DNA from: Nocardioides oleivorans
GTDB lineage: Bacteria; Actinomycetota; Actinomycetes; Propionibacteriales; Nocardioidaceae
Length of the DNA: 64,000 nt
NCBI RefSeq assembly: GCF_004137255.1
Contig: NZ_SDWT01000001.1
Location: 992,001 to 1,056,000 of the forward strand
Reading direction: 5' to 3'
Positions 60,114 to 64,000 of this stretch are shown here, piece by piece; position 1 is the first letter of the stretch; the number at the start of each line of letters is the position of its first letter. The notes under the pieces are model-generated. The model was not told the DNA's origin, did no database searches, and worked only from the letters and a program-made list of their open reading frames with translations. The position numbers and the translations under genes were made by a program.

Positions 60114-60259
60114 CGGGCGAGCCTCCCACCCCGGGACCGGGGCGGGCAGCCCCGCTCGGGTGGGGTGGCGGCGCGACCGTTCGTCGTACGCCACCCACCG
60201 CTCGGCGCGCAGCGGTGCCCACCGGACGAGCGAGGCGTACGTGCCCCTGCCGCCCGTCC

Positions 60260-60275
60260 TGTGACCGGTGTCACG
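60260..60275. promoter_or_regulatory. CRP/GlxR-like site 1 upstream of DUF485-actP
   Basis: TGTGACCGGTGTCACG matches 9 of the 10 defined bases of TGTGA-N6-TCACA, about 51-66 bp before the GTG of the DUF485 gene. Confidence 0.65.
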
Positions 60276-60290
60276 GTGACGGCGGTCACA
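60275..60290. promoter_or_regulatory. CRP/GlxR-like site 2 upstream of DUF485-actP
   Basis: GGTGACGGCGGTCACA, also 9 of 10, touching site 1. The two centres are 15 bp apart, so both dimers may not bind together. Confidence 0.6.
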
Positions 60291-60325
60291 CCCGGTGACC
60301 TCCCCCGCCCGGAAGGACGCGCTCC

Positions 60326-60679
60326 GTGACAGAGCACGACGAGGCCGCAGAGCAGGCCACACGCCACGACCCCATCTACGACCGGCTGGCTGCCACGCCG
60401 GAGTTCGCCGAGCTGCGCCGCCGCTACCGCAGCTTCGTCTTCCCGGCGACGGCTGCCTTCCTCGCCTGGTACCTGCTGTACGTCATCCTCTCCAACTGGG
60501 CCGGCGGCTTCATGGACACCCGCGTCGTCGGCCACATCAACGTGGCGCTGATCTTCGGGCTGCTGCAGTTCGTCACGACCTTCGGGCTGGCCTGGATGTA
60601 CGCCCGCTACTCCCAGCAGAAGCTCGACCCGCTGGCGCGTCAGCTCGACGCCGAGTACCGCAAGGGAGGCGAGGCCTGA
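60326..60679 (+). CDS. DUF485 family protein (YjcH-like)
   Basis: 117 residues, two transmembrane helices (FVFPATAAFLAWYLLYVILS; NVALIFGLLQFVTTFGLAWM) with DPIYDRLAATPEFAELRRRYR, the family signature, at the start. DUF485 genes accompany actP and are needed for normal permease function in some species. GTG 60326 follows GGAAGGA at 60311-60317. One-base overlap (TGATG) with actP. Confidence 0.9.
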   Translation: MTEHDEAAEQATRHDPIYDRLAATPEFAELRRRYRSFVFPATAAFLAWYLLYVILSNWAGGFMDTRVVGHINVALIFGLLQFVTTFGLAWMYARYSQQKLDPLARQLDAEYRKGGEA

Positions 60680-62286
60680 TGGACACCCAGGTGCTCACCA
60701 CGAGCCTGTTCCTGCTCGTCGTCGCGTTCACGATCGGCATCACCTTCTGGGCGAGCCGGCAGACCAAGAGCGCCGCCGACTTCTACTCCGGCGGCCGCTC
60801 CTTCTCGGGCTTCCAGAACGGTCTCGCCATCGGCGGCGACTACATGTCGGCGGCGTCGTTCCTCGGCATCTCCGGCGCCATCGCGGTCTACGGCTACGAC
60901 GGCTTCCTCTACTCGATCGGCTTCCTGGTGGCGTGGCTCGTCGCGCTCCTGCTGGTGGCGGAGATGCTGCGCAACGCCGGCCGCTACACGATGGCCGACC
61001 AGCTCGCGTTCCGGATGAGCCAGCGCCCGGTGCGCACGGCCGCGTCGATCTCGACGGTCGTCGTCTCGATCTTCTACCTGCTCGCACAGATGGTCGGCGC
61101 CGGCTCGCTCGTCGCGCTGCTCCTCGGCGTGGACAGCCAGACGATCAAGAACCTCACCATCGTCGGCGTCGGCGTCCTGATGATCTTCTACGTCGTCGTC
61201 GGCGGCATGAAGGGCACGACCTACGTCCAGATCGTCAAGGCCGTGCTGCTCATGATCGGCTCCGCGCTGATCGTCGTGCTGGTGCTGGCCAAGTTCAACT
61301 TCAACCTGTCCGACCTGCTCGGCACCGCGGCCGACAACAGCGGCAAGGGCGAGGCGTTCCTCCAGCCCGGACTGCAGTACGGCGCCACGCTGACGTCGCA
61401 GATCGACTTCCTCTCGCTCGGCCTGGCCCTCGTGCTCGGCACGGCCGGGCTCCCGCACATCCTGATCCGCTTCTACACCGTGCCGACCGCGCAGGACGCG
61501 CGGAAGTCGGTGCTGTGGGCCATCGGGCTGATCGGCGTGTTCTACCTGATGACGCTGGTCCTGGGCTTCGGCGCCGCGGCGCTGCTCGACCGCTCGGCCG
61601 TCGACCCGCTCGAGGGCGGCAACCAGAACCTCGCCTCGCCGCTCCTCGCCGAGGCGGTCGGTGGCGGCGACGGGTCCACGGGCGGCGCGATCCTGCTCGC
61701 CCTGATCGCCGCGGTCGCCTTCGCGACGATCCTCGCGGTGGTCGCCGGCCTCACCCTGGCCAGCTCGTCCTCGGTGGCGCACGACCTCTACAAGGGCGTC
61801 ATCAAGAAGGACCAGCCGGTCAGCGAGCACGACGAGGTCCGGGTCGCCCGGATCGCGGCCTTCGTCATCGGTGCGGTCGCGATCGCCCTGTCGATCCCGG
61901 CGCAGCGGCTCAACATCGCGTTCCTCGTGGCGCTCGCCTTCGCGGTCGCGGCGTCGGCCAACCTGCCGTCGATCATCTTCAACATGTTCTGGAAGCGCTT
62001 CAACACCCGCGGCGCGACATGGAGCATCTACGGCGGCCTGATCGCGGCCGTCGGCCTGGTGTTCTTCTCGCCGGTGATGTCGGGCCTGCCGACGTCGCTC
62101 TTCCCGGACTCCGACTGGGCGGTCTTCCCGCTCAACAACCCGGGCATCGTCTCGATCCCGATCGGCTTCCTGCTCGGCTACATCGGCGCCGTCACCTCGA
62201 AGGAGCCCGCTGCCGAGGACCGCTTCACCGAGCTCGAGGTGCGCGCCCTCACCGGCGCCGGTGCGGAGGAGGCATCCCAGCACTGA
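60679..62286 (+). CDS. actP: Cation/acetate symporter ActP
   Basis: 535 residues, 13 helices, SSS family. DFYSGGRSFSGFQNGLAIGG and DYMSAASFLGISGAIAVYG are ActP signatures; GLPHILIRFYTVPTAQDAR is the intracellular loop. It imports acetate, glycolate or propionate with sodium. It follows DUF485 directly and lies before acs with 180 bp between. The upstream CRP-like sites suggest cAMP control. Confidence 0.92.
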   Translation: MDTQVLTTSLFLLVVAFTIGITFWASRQTKSAADFYSGGRSFSGFQNGLAIGGDYMSAASFLGISGAIAVYGYDGFLYSIGFLVAWLVALLLVAEMLRNAGRYTMADQLAFRMSQRPVRTAASISTVVVSIFYLLAQMVGAGSLVALLLGVDSQTIKNLTIVGVGVLMIFYVVVGGMKGTTYVQIVKAVLLMIGSALIVVLVLAKFNFNLSDLLGTAADNSGKGEAFLQPGLQYGATLTSQIDFLSLGLALVLGTAGLPHILIRFYTVPTAQDARKSVLWAIGLIGVFYLMTLVLGFGAAALLDRSAVDPLEGGNQNLASPLLAEAVGGGDGSTGGAILLALIAAVAFATILAVVAGLTLASSSSVAHDLYKGVIKKDQPVSEHDEVRVARIAAFVIGAVAIALSIPAQRLNIAFLVALAFAVAASANLPSIIFNMFWKRFNTRGATWSIYGGLIAAVGLVFFSPVMSGLPTSLFPDSDWAVFPLNNPGIVSIPIGFLLGYIGAVTSKEPAAEDRFTELEVRALTGAGAEEASQH

Positions 62287-62346
62287 CGCATCGCAGAGGC
62301 GTCGTACGACGACGGCGACGCGGTTGCCACGCGGCCTGCGCCAGCC

Positions 62347-62362
62347 TGTGTCCGCCGTCACA
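62347..62362. promoter_or_regulatory. CRP/GlxR-like site upstream of acs
   Basis: TGTGTCCGCCGTCACA, 9 of 10 defined bases, 105-120 bp before the acs start. In other Actinobacteria acs is a known CRP-family target. Confidence 0.6.
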
Positions 62363-62370
62363 GATCCACC

Positions 62371-62416
62371 GGTGACCCCCTCGCCGAGCCGGAGTAGGTT
62401 CGGCGAGGGGGTCACC
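62371..62416. terminator. Perfect 17-bp inverted repeat between actP and acs
   Basis: Arms 62371-62387 and 62400-62416 with a 12-nt loop. It could end the actP transcript. Alternatively it is an operator, because the loop and right arm contain TAGGTT (62395-62400), a possible acs -10, with GGTGAC 18 bp upstream. Confidence 0.65.
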
Positions 62417-62466
62417 TTCCCCGTCAGCACCACCCCTGCACACGTGTCCCTCCCGAGGAGAGAGCC

Positions 62467-64000
<1,534 letters not shown>

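Overview
The window is a high-GC actinobacterial chromosome segment, most likely from a Nocardioides-like member of the Nocardioidaceae. The base composition, the many GTG/TTG starts, the leaderless gene starts, the Tad pilus cluster and the gene order all fit. From the thymidylate kinase gene (about 19 kb) to the acetyl-CoA synthetase gene (about 62.5 kb) the order tmk/holB, topA, methyltransferase, hppA, bldG, DUF1998 helicase, Tad pilus genes, HAD phosphatase, acs is the one I recall from Streptomyces coelicolor (SCO354x-SCO356x) and Mycobacterium tuberculosis (Rv3644c-Rv3667). I used that synteny to name several genes and one RNA. No prophage, insertion sequence, CRISPR array or integrase was seen.

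Region by region. 1-5 kb: the tip of a response regulator, a kinase-plus-phospholyase fusion, an OmpR-type regulator and threonine ammonia-lyase. 4.5-8.2 kb: an XRE regulator divergent from a secreted von Willebrand A protein that faces a membrane Ser/Thr kinase. 8-15.4 kb: serine ammonia-lyase, a quinone oxidoreductase, an MMPL exporter, AlkB, GtrA and tRNA-Thr(CGU). 15.5-24 kb: OsmC, a secreted peptidase-like hydrolase, holB-tmk, a secreted beta-propeller and topA. 24-33 kb: a methyltransferase, an APH-fold kinase, the proton-pumping pyrophosphatase, BldG and an MrfA-like helicase. 33-38 kb: a Tad/Flp pilus locus split by an oppositely oriented acetyltransferase. 38-44 kb: a cyclase-like sensor coupled to an MscS channel with a cyclic-nucleotide-binding-like domain, the HAD protein, a predicted RNA and a degenerate Fic-like protein. 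45-50 kb: three paralogous secreted RTX-like proteins. 50-54 kb: a LytS/LytTR two-component system with a DUF485-type protein and a solute:sodium symporter. 54-60 kb: a SoxR-controlled SDR-QueA pair, VOC, EVE, epimerase and PAP2 genes. 60-64 kb: DUF485-ActP acetate permease and acs, cut by the window end.

Working together: acetate or short-chain-acid uptake and activation appears twice (52-53.5 kb and 60.3-64 kb), and the second locus has sites of the TGTGA-N6-TCACA (CRP/GlxR) type, suggesting cAMP-dependent carbon control. The strongest unannotated candidate is the 358-bp gap between the HAD gene and the Fic-like gene. In mycobacteria this gap carries MTS2823/Ms1 and in Streptomyces scr3559, the abundant RNA polymerase-binding 6S-like RNA. 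Here it has a promoter-like element with 17-bp spacing and stable hairpins. Many gene starts sit 6-7 nt after a TANNNT element, indicating leaderless transcription, and I used this to choose starts.
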